Origin: JAJNPS01 sp031426185
GTDB lineage: Bacteria > Pseudomonadota > Alphaproteobacteria > Rhodobacterales > Rhodobacteraceae
NCBI GenBank assembly: GCA_031426185.1
Contig: JANPKV010000091.1
Span: 1 to 16,265, forward strand
DNA: 16,265 bases
Direction: 5' to 3'
In this document: piece after piece, positions 9,005 through 16,170 of the stretch
Numbering within the stretch: the stretch's first letter is position 1
Layout: each line of letters starts with the position of its first letter
Program-made: the position numbers and the translations under genes
The notes under the pieces: generated by a model
Seen by the model: the letters and a program-made list of their open reading frames with translations, nothing else
Told to the model about the DNA's origin: nothing
Database searches by the model: none

Positions 9005-11176
9005 TCAGGCATAGGCATGGCCCATGTCGACCATGCGTGCGCCATAAAGAACCGAGACGGGATTGTTCGCGTCTTCGGCGAAATGCTGGGTAAAGGCGCG
9101 GTAATACTGCATCTGCATGAGATCATCACGCCGCCCGTTCGAATACCGGGGCAAAGCCGATTCCGACGACTTGAGATCAACGAACTTGTTGGGCTCGTTG
9201 CCGCCCTTGTCGACCGCAGCACAGCCGTATTCGGTAAAGCGGATCGGCTTGGACCCCGGCACCCAATCAGTCGGAAGGGGGTTGCGCACCTCTCCCTGCC
9301 GTTCATGGTGCAGGTTCGACCACCATGACTTCAGGTCCTTGTAGCGAAACACCCACGGCTCATCATGGGCGCCGTCCGTGATCGGCACGCGCCTTTGCGC
9401 GGTTCGGCCCTCAGGGCTGTCGTAGTACCAGTCGAACCCTTCGCCGCCGGCAATGTTGGCCCTCAGATAGCTCAGATTGTGAATGGAGCCAAAGGCCACA
9501 TCTGCATGGTCGTCGCCGTCACGCCAATCCGACACGGGCATGTAATTGTCGATACCGACAAAGTCGATATTTGCGTCAGCCCAAAGCGGATCCAGATGGA
9601 AATAGACGTTCCCGTCAGTCTGGTAGCCGTAATACTCGGTCCAATCCGCAGCATAGCTGATCTTGGTCGTGGGGCCGAGGATACTCCGGACATCTGCAGC
9701 AAGTTGGCGAAGGGCTGCGACCGCCGGAAAGCTGTCCAGCGCGCCTCTGATTTGCGTCAGGCCGCGCATTTCCGATCCGATGCAAAATGCATCGACGCCC
9801 CCTGCAGCCGCGCAAAGATGGGCATAATGCAGGATGAACCGCCGATAGCCGAAATCCGGCGCACCCGCAAAGGTGACCTGCCCGGCCGATACGGTGAAAT
9901 CGGCAGGCGCGGCGGTGCCAAAGAACGCCGCGACTTCGCTGGCCGCTGCGGCGCTGCGATCCGGGCTTCCCAGTCGCCCGGGCGCGACCGACAGAGTGAT
10001 GCGCCCGCGCCACGGCAACGGCAGTTGCTCTTCGCCGTCACGATACGGGTCGGGCAACCCGCTGCCTTCCAGTTGATCCATCAGAATGAAGGGATAGAAC
10101 ATCACCTGCTGGCCTTGCGCGCGCATGGCCGTGATGGCCTCGATGACCGACGCGTCCGACGGCGTCCCGCCATAAACCGACCGCCCCTCGGACATTGGGA
10201 CGATCTGCGCCTGGGCGCGGGTCAACCCCCCGGACCTCCAGACCTGGCCGACCCCTTCGTAAGAAGCCTGTTCGACTTTCGGCGCTATGCTGCATTCGCC
10301 ACAGCGCAAGTCAGATCCAAACCACGACACGTCCATCGAAACCGCGCCACAGTCCGGCAATTCCTCCGAAAGCTGATCGAGCGCGGTGCCGAAATCTGTC
10401 TTTCCTGACGCAGTATGGACATTGGCGCTTCGGTTCAGTCCGCGACCAAGCCGGTAATGCACTCGTGTGGTTGCAAGCCCGTATTCGCCTGTTCCGGGCA
10501 CCAAGGCGACAGCGCGGATCGCTGCACCAAGGTCGGAAGGCTCTGAATCAAGGCCGCTTGAAGCGCGGCGCAGGACCTCGAACGTGAACTGGGGCACCCG
10601 GTTGCCGTAGGGTGACAGGTCCAGGTCCTCGATGACGACATAGGCAATGCCCCGGTAGCTCGGCGCATTGCCCGCCCCCTCGACTGCGGCGATTTTCGGA
10701 TCCGCGAGTTGATCCTCGGTACCTGCATAGACCCGCATGTTCAGCGTTGTGGCAGTGACCTCTGCGCCATCAGCCCAGACCCGCCCGATCCGCGTGATCA
10801 CGCCTTCGCACAAAGCAACCGCAAGGCTGATCGAATAACTGAACTCCACGCTTGATGGCTGCGGCGCCCCCTTGCCTCCGCCAGACCGCTTGGAGTTTTC
10901 CTGAAACTGTGTCGCCCAGATCACCTGCCCTGCGACACGCACGCGGCCCCAGACCTGCGAAATCGCAGCCCCTTCGCCAGCGCTTGTCAGCCGCAGCCGA
11001 TCAACGCGGCCCACCTCGATGGCATCGGACCCCGCCCCCATCAGGCGCTGGTCAATGACCCGCCCAAGCGTGGCGCCAATGGCGCGGCCAATCACTGCGC
11101 CGGATAACCCGACCACCGTTCCACCGAACCCGGCTCCGATCGCGGCACCCGCCGCGGAAAGCAGTAGCGTCGCCAT
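9005..11176 (-). CDS. GTA gp15 (megatron / host specificity protein), truncated by TGA
   Basis: GTA gp15 (Rcc01698 equivalent) forms the tip of the GTA tail below the hub and is thought to contact the recipient cell envelope. The 723 residues present here begin with a Gly/Ala-rich hydrophobic segment (1-45) typical of the family, followed by beta-rich tail-hub sequence to about 330. The GTA TIM-barrel-like domain then spans about 345-723, including YAHLCAAAGGVDAFCIGSEM (451-470) and FTEYGCAAVDKGGNEPN (647-663). The frame stops at TGA after GHAYA, exactly at the end of that domain, and continues in frame in the next feature. The ATG at 11176 follows the gp14 stop with no gap. Alone, this product would lack the distal tail-tip part. 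Confidence 0.93.
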   Translation of the reverse strand: MATLLLSAAGAAIGAGFGGTVVGLSGAVIGRAIGATLGRVIDQRLMGAGSDAIEVGRVDRLRLTSAGEGAAISQVWGRVRVAGQVIWATQFQENSKRSGGGKGAPQPSSVEFSYSISLAVALCEGVITRIGRVWADGAEVTATTLNMRVYAGTEDQLADPKIAAVEGAGNAPSYRGIAYVVIEDLDLSPYGNRVPQFTFEVLRRASSGLDSEPSDLGAAIRAVALVPGTGEYGLATTRVHYRLGRGLNRSANVHTASGKTDFGTALDQLSEELPDCGAVSMDVSWFGSDLRCGECSIAPKVEQASYEGVGQVWRSGGLTRAQAQIVPMSEGRSVYGGTPSDASVIEAITAMRAQGQQVMFYPFILMDQLEGSGLPDPYRDGEEQLPLPWRGRITLSVAPGRLGSPDRSAAAASEVAAFFGTAAPADFTVSAGQVTFAGAPDFGYRRFILHYAHLCAAAGGVDAFCIGSEMRGLTQIRGALDSFPAVAALRQLAADVRSILGPTTKISYAADWTEYYGYQTDGNVYFHLDPLWADANIDFVGIDNYMPVSDWRDGDDHADVAFGSIHNLSYLRANIAGGEGFDWYYDSPEGRTAQRRVPITDGAHDEPWVFRYKDLKSWWSNLHHERQGEVRNPLPTDWVPGSKPIRFTEYGCAAVDKGGNEPNKFVDLKSSESALPRYSNGRRDDLMQMQYYRAFTQHFAEDANNPVSVLYGARMVDMGHAYA

Positions 11177-11620
11177 TCATCCGGCTCCTTTTGGAAAAGC
11201 AAATCGCGCAACGACCCGCCGCGCCCACGGCACGGAAAGCGGACTTTCAACGACGGCGTGGCGCGAATAGGCGTGGATAAAGGCGGCCTCGGCACCGACA
11301 CCGGATTGGATGCCAAGGTGCTTTGCGACGAACTCGTCCCGCATCCGGAACAGCAAGACATCCCCCAAAGCCGCTGCCGAAAGCGGTTTGCGGCGCAAGC
11401 ATTGCTCCGCTGCCGACATCAAAACCTCGCTCGCAGCCGCTTCATCCCAGTCGGGTGTATAGGCCGGAACCAGCATTGGCTCGCGCCCGAGGACTGCCCG
11501 CCAGACACCGCGCAAAAGGCCCAGACAATCTGTCCCCGCCCCCTTGACGCTTGCCTGATGCACGTAGGGCGTGCCGACCCAGCTGCGCGCTTCGACCACG
11601 ATCCGATCTGCCTGCATCAT
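11177..11620 (-). CDS. GTA gp14, NlpC/P60-family cell wall peptidase
   Basis: This 147-residue protein is a papain-like NlpC/P60 peptidase (Rcc01697 equivalent). In GTA particles it sits at the tail tip and is thought to cut peptidoglycan during DNA delivery. The catalytic Cys32 is in TDCLGLL, and His101 in KHLGIQ is the expected partner; HAYSRHAV (116-123) supplies further conserved polar residues. I start at the ATG at 11620, two bases after the gp13 stop; a second ATG at 11617 is an equal alternative. The frame continues open upstream inside gp13 but that extension does not resemble the family. The stop abuts the gp15 start directly. Confidence 0.93.
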   Translation of the reverse strand: MMQADRIVVEARSWVGTPYVHQASVKGAGTDCLGLLRGVWRAVLGREPMLVPAYTPDWDEAAASEVLMSAAEQCLRRKPLSAAALGDVLLFRMRDEFVAKHLGIQSGVGAEAAFIHAYSRHAVVESPLSVPWARRVVARFAFPKGAG

Positions 11621-11622
11621 GG

Positions 11623-12528
11623 TCAGAAACCCGGACCGCTGGTGGGCGCAAACAGGCTCTGGCCTTGCTGGGTCCGTTCCGCCTTGGGATAGGAGGTCAG
11701 CCAGTCTTCGCCCGGAATATGCGGAAACCCGCGAAAGTTCGCAAAGTTGGTGAACTTTACCCGGCAGGTTTCGGCGTCCTTGTCGCACCCCGCTTCCAGC
11801 CGGATCAGGTCGCCCGCCATCACCTCGGGACCGATCGCCTGCCACAACTCGATCTCGCGGCCAGCCCCGACGGTCCGGTCGTTCTTGATCAATCCGACCG
11901 ACCCAGCCGCGCCGCCCGATGTGACGACCAACCTGCCCCGCTCAAACCAGCGGTCATCAAACCCGCCCAACGCGCCAAAGCGAAACACCGTCCGGTCGAC
12001 CACCGTCTCCACGGCCCGTGCCGCAAAATAGCCGGGTTGCGCCAGATCAAATCGGCACTGACCGTCGCCGAGCACCGCCGAACAGCGGCGCTGATAGACG
12101 CGGCCCTGCGGCTGGTTCAGGGCCTCGGTCAGCCCGCGCAGTTCGGCACGAAAAGCACCGGCCGCGCGCGTGACTTCCCCCAAGGTGCCGCGAAATTGCT
12201 CAAGCCGCTCCTCTGGATTGGCCCAGTTCACAAGCCAGGCCCGCACTTCGGCCGCGTCAAAACGTCCGGCCAAAAGGTCGGCTTCGCTCACCGATACATC
12301 CGACAAGGCCCCGACCGCCTCGGTATTGTCGACGGCAAGGCCGGTCGTCTGCTGCAACGCCCGCGCCGTCAGGCCGGACTCCGCGCGAAACACCGCACCC
12401 TCGAAACTCAGGTCACGGTCGTGATCCGTGAAGCCCAGACGCATCCCGTCCCGCCGCGTCACAAGCCACGCCCGGCACACCGTCGTCTGCCCGCCGGCCA
12501 GATGCTGAAACAGTCCCTCCGCACTCAC
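11623..12528 (-). CDS. GTA gp13, tail hub protein (DUF2163) with Fe-S cysteines
   Basis: This 301-residue DUF2163 protein (Rcc01696 equivalent) is the hub at the tail tip that connects the distal tail ring to the gp15 spike. The N-terminal part (about 1-145) is beta-rich with TDHDRDL (34-40). Four cysteines lie in two pairs: Cys149 and Cys158 in RRCSAVLGDGQCRF, and Cys248 and Cys255 in GCDKDAETC. This is the pattern of an iron-sulfur cluster, as known for hub proteins related to lambda gpL. The conserved C terminus includes FRGFPHIPGEDW (265-276). The start is a GTG overlapping the gp12 stop (GTGA). gp14 follows after two bases. Confidence 0.93.
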   Translation of the reverse strand: MSAEGLFQHLAGGQTTVCRAWLVTRRDGMRLGFTDHDRDLSFEGAVFRAESGLTARALQQTTGLAVDNTEAVGALSDVSVSEADLLAGRFDAAEVRAWLVNWANPEERLEQFRGTLGEVTRAAGAFRAELRGLTEALNQPQGRVYQRRCSAVLGDGQCRFDLAQPGYFAARAVETVVDRTVFRFGALGGFDDRWFERGRLVVTSGGAAGSVGLIKNDRTVGAGREIELWQAIGPEVMAGDLIRLEAGCDKDAETCRVKFTNFANFRGFPHIPGEDWLTSYPKAERTQQGQSLFAPTSGPGF

Positions 12529-13169
12529 AGCCGCACCTCCAGGATGGGCACGTTCGGCACATCCCCCGCCTGAAACGATGCTGCGGACGTCTGGATGCCG
12601 TCGGTGTCGAACCGCACCGGGACGTCAAACTCAAAGCCTGCCGTCACCCGGGCGTCGACCCCCGGCGCAACCGTCAGGGTGACCAGCCCGGTTGCGACAT
12701 CGACATCATATTCCATACTTTCGATCTTGGGGTCGCCCGCCACCGCGACCCGGACCGTCCCGGCCACCGGCTTTGCGATCGGGCGCTCATAGCTTTGCAA
12801 GCCCGAGACATAGGTCTTGCGCAACGCAAAGACTTTCGTCGCGCCATCACCGATACCGATCAACTGATCATTCGGGCCGGGCGATTTCGATGCGGGACAG
12901 GATTTGTAGTCCGACCAGTCCTTCCAGCGAAACCCGTAGATCTGGCCGCGCCGCGCCTCAAAGAACGCAATCAGGGTCTCGATGTCTTCCAGACTCCGCA
13001 GTCCCAAACCGGCATCATAACGGCGGCGCGAATGCGCCCATGGGCTGTTGCGTTCTTCGTGTCCGTTTGCGAGCGTGACAATCTCGCTGCGCCGCTCAGG
13101 CCCTCCGACACTGCCAAAGCTCAGATTGGCCGGAAACCGGATTTCGTGGAAAATCATGGCTTTGCTCAC
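12525..13169 (-). CDS. GTA gp12, distal tail protein (DUF2460)
   Basis: This 214-residue DUF2460 protein (TIGR02217 type, Rcc01695 equivalent) forms the distal tail ring between the tail tube and the hub. The highly conserved N-terminal region reads FHEIRFPANLSFGSVGGPER, followed by ERNSPWAHSRRRYDAGLG (38-55). FRWKDWSDYKSC and YERPI follow. The C-terminal half is beta-rich. The GTG at 13169 overlaps the gp11 stop (GTGA); an ATG at 13157, four codons on, is an equally good start and closer to where most relatives begin. The stop overlaps the gp13 GTG. Confidence 0.93.
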   Translation of the reverse strand: MSKAMIFHEIRFPANLSFGSVGGPERRSEIVTLANGHEERNSPWAHSRRRYDAGLGLRSLEDIETLIAFFEARRGQIYGFRWKDWSDYKSCPASKSPGPNDQLIGIGDGATKVFALRKTYVSGLQSYERPIAKPVAGTVRVAVAGDPKIESMEYDVDVATGLVTLTVAPGVDARVTAGFEFDVPVRFDTDGIQTSAASFQAGDVPNVPILEVRL

Positions 13170-13819
13170 TTGTTGCGTTGGCCACGGGCCAATGCCCGGC
13201 TAACTTGTGCGGCCACTTGGCCCTGGCTGCGCTGAAAGCTTTGCGCGTCGGGGGTGGAGATGTTCATCACCACCTGGATCGGGCGTCCGCCTCCGCCGCC
13301 CGCCTGCACGCCCAGGCGTCCGTCAGACCCGCGCGTCAGCGGCATGATTGCCTCGGGTCCCGCCTCGCCCATCAGGCCCCGCCCGCCCCGCATCGGAAAC
13401 TGCACCGGCGACGACACGATGCCGCCATTGGCAAAGGGAACCACCCGCCCTTGCGAAAACGCCCCGCCCTTTTCAAAGGGCATCAGGCCATTCATCGCCC
13501 CCGAGACGCCTTGCGCCAAAAGTCCGCTCAGCGCACCGGTGACCGGCTTGATCGCGATGCCGTAAACCGTATCGATGATGCTCTGCGCGACAGTTTTCAG
13601 CGCATCGCTCAGTTTCATGCCGTCAAAGGCCAACCCGTCAAAGGCGCGGCGAAGCCCCCCGGAAATGCCCGCCGACAGCGTGCCAACCTCGCGACCGGTA
13701 AAAGCAACCGTCTCGCGCATCCGGGCCAGTTCACCGTCAAAGCTCGCAACCATCTGGCCCGAGCTTGCCAGCGTGGCCTCCAGCGACCGCAATTGCGCCT
13801 GCATGTCCTCGTTGTCCAT
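13166..13819 (-). CDS. GTA gp11, short tape measure protein
   Basis: This 217-residue protein (Rcc01694 equivalent) is the tape measure that sets tail length. An N-terminal stretch with coiled-coil potential (1-50) is followed by helical segments with a hydrophobic patch (about 80-110). The C-terminal part carries FEKGGAF and FANGGIVSSP, then GLMGEAGPEAIMPL (148-161), a motif common to tape measure proteins of lambdoid-type phages, and a Gly-rich stretch (174-178). The length is very short for a phage tape measure but normal for GTAs, which have stubby tails. I start at the ATG at 13819 with AAGGTGG upstream; an in-frame ATG at 13864 is less likely. It overlaps the end of gp10.1 by 83 nt. Confidence 0.9.
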   Translation of the reverse strand: MDNEDMQAQLRSLEATLASSGQMVASFDGELARMRETVAFTGREVGTLSAGISGGLRRAFDGLAFDGMKLSDALKTVAQSIIDTVYGIAIKPVTGALSGLLAQGVSGAMNGLMPFEKGGAFSQGRVVPFANGGIVSSPVQFPMRGGRGLMGEAGPEAIMPLTRGSDGRLGVQAGGGGGRPIQVVMNISTPDAQSFQRSQGQVAAQVSRALARGQRNK

Positions 13820-14021
13820 CGCGACCACCTTGTGTTGTGTCAGGGAAAGCCACGGCCAGTTCATCCAGCCGCGATCGCGTCAGGTGGGGCATCATGAGGT
13901 CTGCGCCCAGCATGATCCGCAGTTCAACCGGGGTCAGGCGCCAGAACACCTCTGGAGCCAGGCCCAGCCCATGCAGACCTGCGCGCACCAACCCGGCCCA
14001 GTCGATCCGCCTGGGGGTCAC
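13737..14021 (-). CDS. GTA gp10.1, phage tail assembly chaperone (DUF2376-like)
   Basis: This small protein (Rcc01693 equivalent, TIGR02216/DUF2376 type) probably acts as a tail assembly chaperone with gp10, guiding the tape measure. The N-terminal 60 residues fit the family, with IDWAGLVRAGLHGLGLAPE, FWRLTPVELRIMLGAD and DELAVAFPD. Relatives as I recall them stop soon after that point. Here the frame runs on to 94 residues with a Gly-rich tail (TTQGGRDGQRGHAG and on) that overlaps the start of the tape measure gene by 83 nt and is probably not a folded domain. The GTG start at 14021 overlaps the gp10 stop (GTGA). Confidence 0.85.
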   Translation of the reverse strand: MTPRRIDWAGLVRAGLHGLGLAPEVFWRLTPVELRIMLGADLMMPHLTRSRLDELAVAFPDTTQGGRDGQRGHAGAIAVAGGHAGKLGPDGCEL

Positions 14022-14338
14022 GGCTCGCCTGGCAGGGTGAAGGCCCGCGCAAGCAATTCCGCCGCTGCGCGCGCTGCCGCCAAAGGCCCGCCGCCGATCT
14101 CGACCGTCAAAAGATCGCTTGGCGAGCCTTGCCAGCCGCCTCCCCTCAGACCCGCGATGATCAGCGCCAGCACATCGCGCGTCGAAATCCGCCGCTCTTC
14201 GAACCGCTCGACCAGATCGACCAGCGATCCCGTGCCCAGCGTCGTCTCCAGTTCGGCAAGGACGCCCAGGGTCAACTTGGCGACATGCGGCTTGCCGTCC
14301 AGCAGGATCGTCACCTCACCGGCCCAGGGGTTGCTCAT
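14018..14338 (-). CDS. GTA gp10, tail assembly chaperone
   Basis: This GTA family protein (Rcc01692 equivalent) is thought to be a tail assembly chaperone that is not part of the mature particle. The 106 residues begin SNPWAGEVTILLDGK and continue with LTLGVLAELETTLGTGSLVD and ARAFTLPGEP, a pattern well conserved among GTA gp10 proteins. Two starts are possible: the ATG at 14338, chosen because relatives begin here, or a GTG at 14350 that overlaps the gp9 stop (GTGA) and fits the overlap habit of this operon. Its own stop overlaps the GTG of gp10.1. Together with gp10.1 it mirrors the chaperone pair of long-tailed phages, without a visible frameshift fusion. Confidence 0.9.
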   Translation of the reverse strand: MSNPWAGEVTILLDGKPHVAKLTLGVLAELETTLGTGSLVDLVERFEERRISTRDVLALIIAGLRGGGWQGSPSDLLTVEIGGGPLAAARAAAELLARAFTLPGEP

Positions 14339-14346
14339 GGCGGCGC

Positions 14347-14760
14347 TCACAATGCGGTAAAGGTCAGCGCCCCGGCCGAGGCCAGCGTCATCTCGTAAGT
14401 GGCTTCCCCGTTATAGGTGCCGGCATATTCGATCGCCGTCAGTTGGAAGGCACCTTCGACAATCCCGAAACTTGGGATGATCACCTGAAAATCCGGGACC
14501 TCGCCATCAAAGAAGACCTGACGGGCGCGCGCATCGGTGGCGTCGTCGCGAAAGACGCCTGAGCCGCTGATAGAGGCTGACTTGACACCGGCCCCCGCCA
14601 ACAACTCGCGCCATCCGCCCTGGCTTTCAAGGCTTGTGACATCCACCGCCTCGGTATTGAAACTGATGCGCGTGGCGCGCAGACCCGCGATCGTCTGGAA
14701 GGTGCCGTCACCAATCATGTCGAGTTTGACAAGCATGTCCTTGCCGCTTTGAACAGCCAT
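14347..14760 (-). CDS. GTA gp9, major tail (tube) protein
   Basis: This 137-residue protein (TP901-1 family major tail protein, Rcc01691 equivalent) polymerises in rings to form the tail tube. Conserved parts include MAVQSGKDMLVKLDM, TRISFNTEAVDVTSLESQGGWRELL broken over 30-54, and the C-terminal YAGTYNGEATYEMTLASAGAL near 115-134. It needs more copies than its neighbours, and it is the only gene here with an appreciable gap (80 bp) before it. That gap holds a long hairpin and a clear GGAG ribosome site 8 nt before the ATG. Confidence 0.94.
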   Translation of the reverse strand: MAVQSGKDMLVKLDMIGDGTFQTIAGLRATRISFNTEAVDVTSLESQGGWRELLAGAGVKSASISGSGVFRDDATDARARQVFFDGEVPDFQVIIPSFGIVEGAFQLTAIEYAGTYNGEATYEMTLASAGALTFTAL

Positions 14761-14791
14761 AGCATATCTCCGATTTTTGCAACTTCAGCCC

Positions 14792-14821
14792 CAATCCGGG
14801 CAGGTCCGACCGGACGGATTG
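14792..14821 (-). promoter_or_regulatory. Intercistronic hairpin between gp8 and gp9
   Basis: In the 80-bp gap before the major tail gene, CAATCCG (14792-14798) is perfectly complementary to CGGATTG (14815-14821). Inside this 7-bp stem an inner stem of TCCG and CGGA (14805-14814) stacks around two bases. There is no T run on the coding strand, so it does not look like an intrinsic terminator. It could be an RNA processing or stabilising element that raises gp9 expression relative to the upstream connector genes. The structure is seen; the role is inferred. Confidence 0.5.
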
Positions 14822-14840
14822 TCCGCTTTGTTCAACGCCG

Positions 14841-15239
14841 CTACAGTTCCAGCCGCGCGAGGAATGTCAGATCGATCCGTCTGACCTCGCCTTCATCTAT
14901 CCGGGCGGCCCGCGCCCGTTGAAAGTCGAGATGCACCAGACGGCCCCTCGCGAGGATCAGCGTGGCTCCAACCAGCGCGTCTGACACAGCCACAGCGACC
15001 GATTTGGCGGCTTGAAAGCCGGTCCCGTCCGAAATGACGGACACGGTGAAGCGGTGTTCGGCGCCGGGTCCGCTTTTGTCCGACGCGTCCCGAACCTCTT
15101 CAGGTCCGATCAGGACAAACGTCCCGGTACCGGCGCAAGGTGGCAAGGCATCATGAATGGGAACGCCCGCAAGCGATGTTGCCGCCGTCAGGCGTTGGTA
15201 GAGGGCCGACTGCAACGCGGCCGCACCTGCATAGCTCAT
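14841..15239 (-). CDS. GTA gp8, tail terminator (DUF3168)
   Basis: This 132-residue DUF3168 protein (Rcc01690 equivalent) caps the head-proximal end of the tail tube and joins it to the stopper ring. The N terminus AALQSALYQRL is followed by VPIHDALPP and FVLIGPEEVRDASD, which fit the family, and the beta-rich C-terminal half ends in IDLTFLARLEL. The ATG at 15239 overlaps the gp7 stop (ATGA). An 80-bp gap with a hairpin follows before gp9. Confidence 0.92.
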   Translation of the reverse strand: MSYAGAAALQSALYQRLTAATSLAGVPIHDALPPCAGTGTFVLIGPEEVRDASDKSGPGAEHRFTVSVISDGTGFQAAKSVAVAVSDALVGATLILARGRLVHLDFQRARAARIDEGEVRRIDLTFLARLEL

Positions 15240-15574
15240 GCGGGTTCCTCCTCACGGGCAAAACAGGTCAGATGGCGCGCGTCGCCGTCTCGTTCGGTGA
15301 CGGCAAGGATCCGGAACACGCGAGCCCCTTCGCGGAACCGCTGTCCCGGCACAGGCCGCGACGGGGCACCATAGGGCGCGGCCCTGACCGTGATCCGATA
15401 CGGAACGGTCGACAACGTCACGTCTTCCCCCGCCGTATCGCGTCCCGTGCCGGGCAGCACCTCGGCCCAAAGCGTGCCCAGAACCGTCCAGGTCTTGGTA
15501 TAGCCGCCCGCCCCGTCGGGGACCGTCACCGGCCCCTCCAGGGTCAGCGCGCGGCTCAATTCCGGCAGCTTCAT
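15236..15574 (-). CDS. GTA gp7, head-tail stopper / head closure protein
   Basis: This 112-residue SPP1 gp16-like head closure protein (Rcc01689 equivalent) forms the stopper ring below the adaptor that keeps DNA in the head. Conserved parts are VPDGAGGYTKTWTVLGTLWA, YRITVRAAPYGAPSRPVPGQ and RFREGARVFRILAVTERDGD. I start at the ATG at 15574, which overlaps the gp6 stop (ATGA); the frame is open 12 codons further upstream but that part does not fit the family. It overlaps gp8 the same way. Confidence 0.92.
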   Translation of the reverse strand: MKLPELSRALTLEGPVTVPDGAGGYTKTWTVLGTLWAEVLPGTGRDTAGEDVTLSTVPYRITVRAAPYGAPSRPVPGQRFREGARVFRILAVTERDGDARHLTCFAREEEPA

Positions 15575-16170
15575 GATGCCCCCCCGCCCAGGACACGCAC
15601 CGTGCGCCACCGATCGATCAGGGTCAGCACCGACATCGGCAATCCGGCTTCGCGGATGCCGCCATCATGCCGATGCTCATAATATTCCGCAGCCAGCAGC
15701 AAGACCGCCTGCCCCAGATCCGCAGGCATATCCGCCCAGGCCGTGCCGAACCCCGCGTCAAAGACGATCTCGACGCGCCCCTCACTCGGGATGACGGGCA
15801 AGGCACTGCCGAAGCCCGCCACTTTGGGACGATGCGTATCCGGCACAAGCCGATAGGCCTGCGAGGGGACAAGCGTCGTGCCCCCCAAACCATCATAGAT
15901 GGTCATGCTGACAAGCAGCGACACCGGTGCGATCGGCAATGCCTGCTCGTTCGGATGGCGCCAGCCTTCCATTCTCCACAGAAAACGTCGTGCGATCAGC
16001 GCCTTGCCGATCCTGCCTTCGATAGTTGCCAACGCCGCCCGCAGATAGCTTTCGATCAGCGCATCCTGCAGCGTGTCGTCGGCAAAGCCCGTCCCCAGAC
16101 GCAGATGGTCTTTCAGTTGCGTCACCGGCAAGGCCAATGCGGGAATTGTCGTCTGCTCGATCAGTATCAT
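15571..16170 (-). CDS. GTA gp6, head-tail connector / adaptor protein
   Basis: This 199-residue protein (gp6-like head-tail connector, Rcc01688 equivalent) forms the adaptor ring beneath the portal. Conserved parts are DHLRLGTGFADDTLQDALIE, YLRAALATIEGRIGKALIAR and, in the C-terminal half, a beta-strand region followed by AVLLLAAEYYEHRHDG and LIDRWRTVRVLGGGAS. The ATG at 16170 has GGAG about 7 nt upstream. It is the first complete GTA gene in the window; gp5 (capsid) and earlier genes are expected beyond the right edge. The stop overlaps gp7 (ATGA). Confidence 0.93.
   Translation of the reverse strand: MILIEQTTIPALALPVTQLKDHLRLGTGFADDTLQDALIESYLRAALATIEGRIGKALIARRFLWRMEGWRHPNEQALPIAPVSLLVSMTIYDGLGGTTLVPSQAYRLVPDTHRPKVAGFGSALPVIPSEGRVEIVFDAGFGTAWADMPADLGQAVLLLAAEYYEHRHDGGIREAGLPMSVLTLIDRWRTVRVLGGGAS

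Noticed and set aside
9005..9007. Selenocysteine as meaning of the TGA in gp15
   Set aside because: I see no SECIS-like stem directly after the codon, the position is aromatic in relatives, and no selenocysteine role is known in tail proteins. A changed Trp codon is the simpler reading.
9365..10408. Long plus-strand open frame of 347 codons opposite gp15
   Set aside because: It lies wholly antisense to the conserved TIM-barrel part of gp15 and its translation is Arg/Pro/Ala-rich without any recognisable motif, as expected of a GC-rich shadow frame.
11551..12573. Plus-strand open frame of 340 codons opposite gp13
   Set aside because: It is antisense to the well-conserved gp13, with low-complexity Arg/Pro composition and no ribosome site.
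13178..13897. Plus-strand open frame of 239 codons opposite the tape measure gene
   Set aside because: It is antisense to gp11 and gp10.1, which have clear family motifs; the composition is that of a shadow frame.
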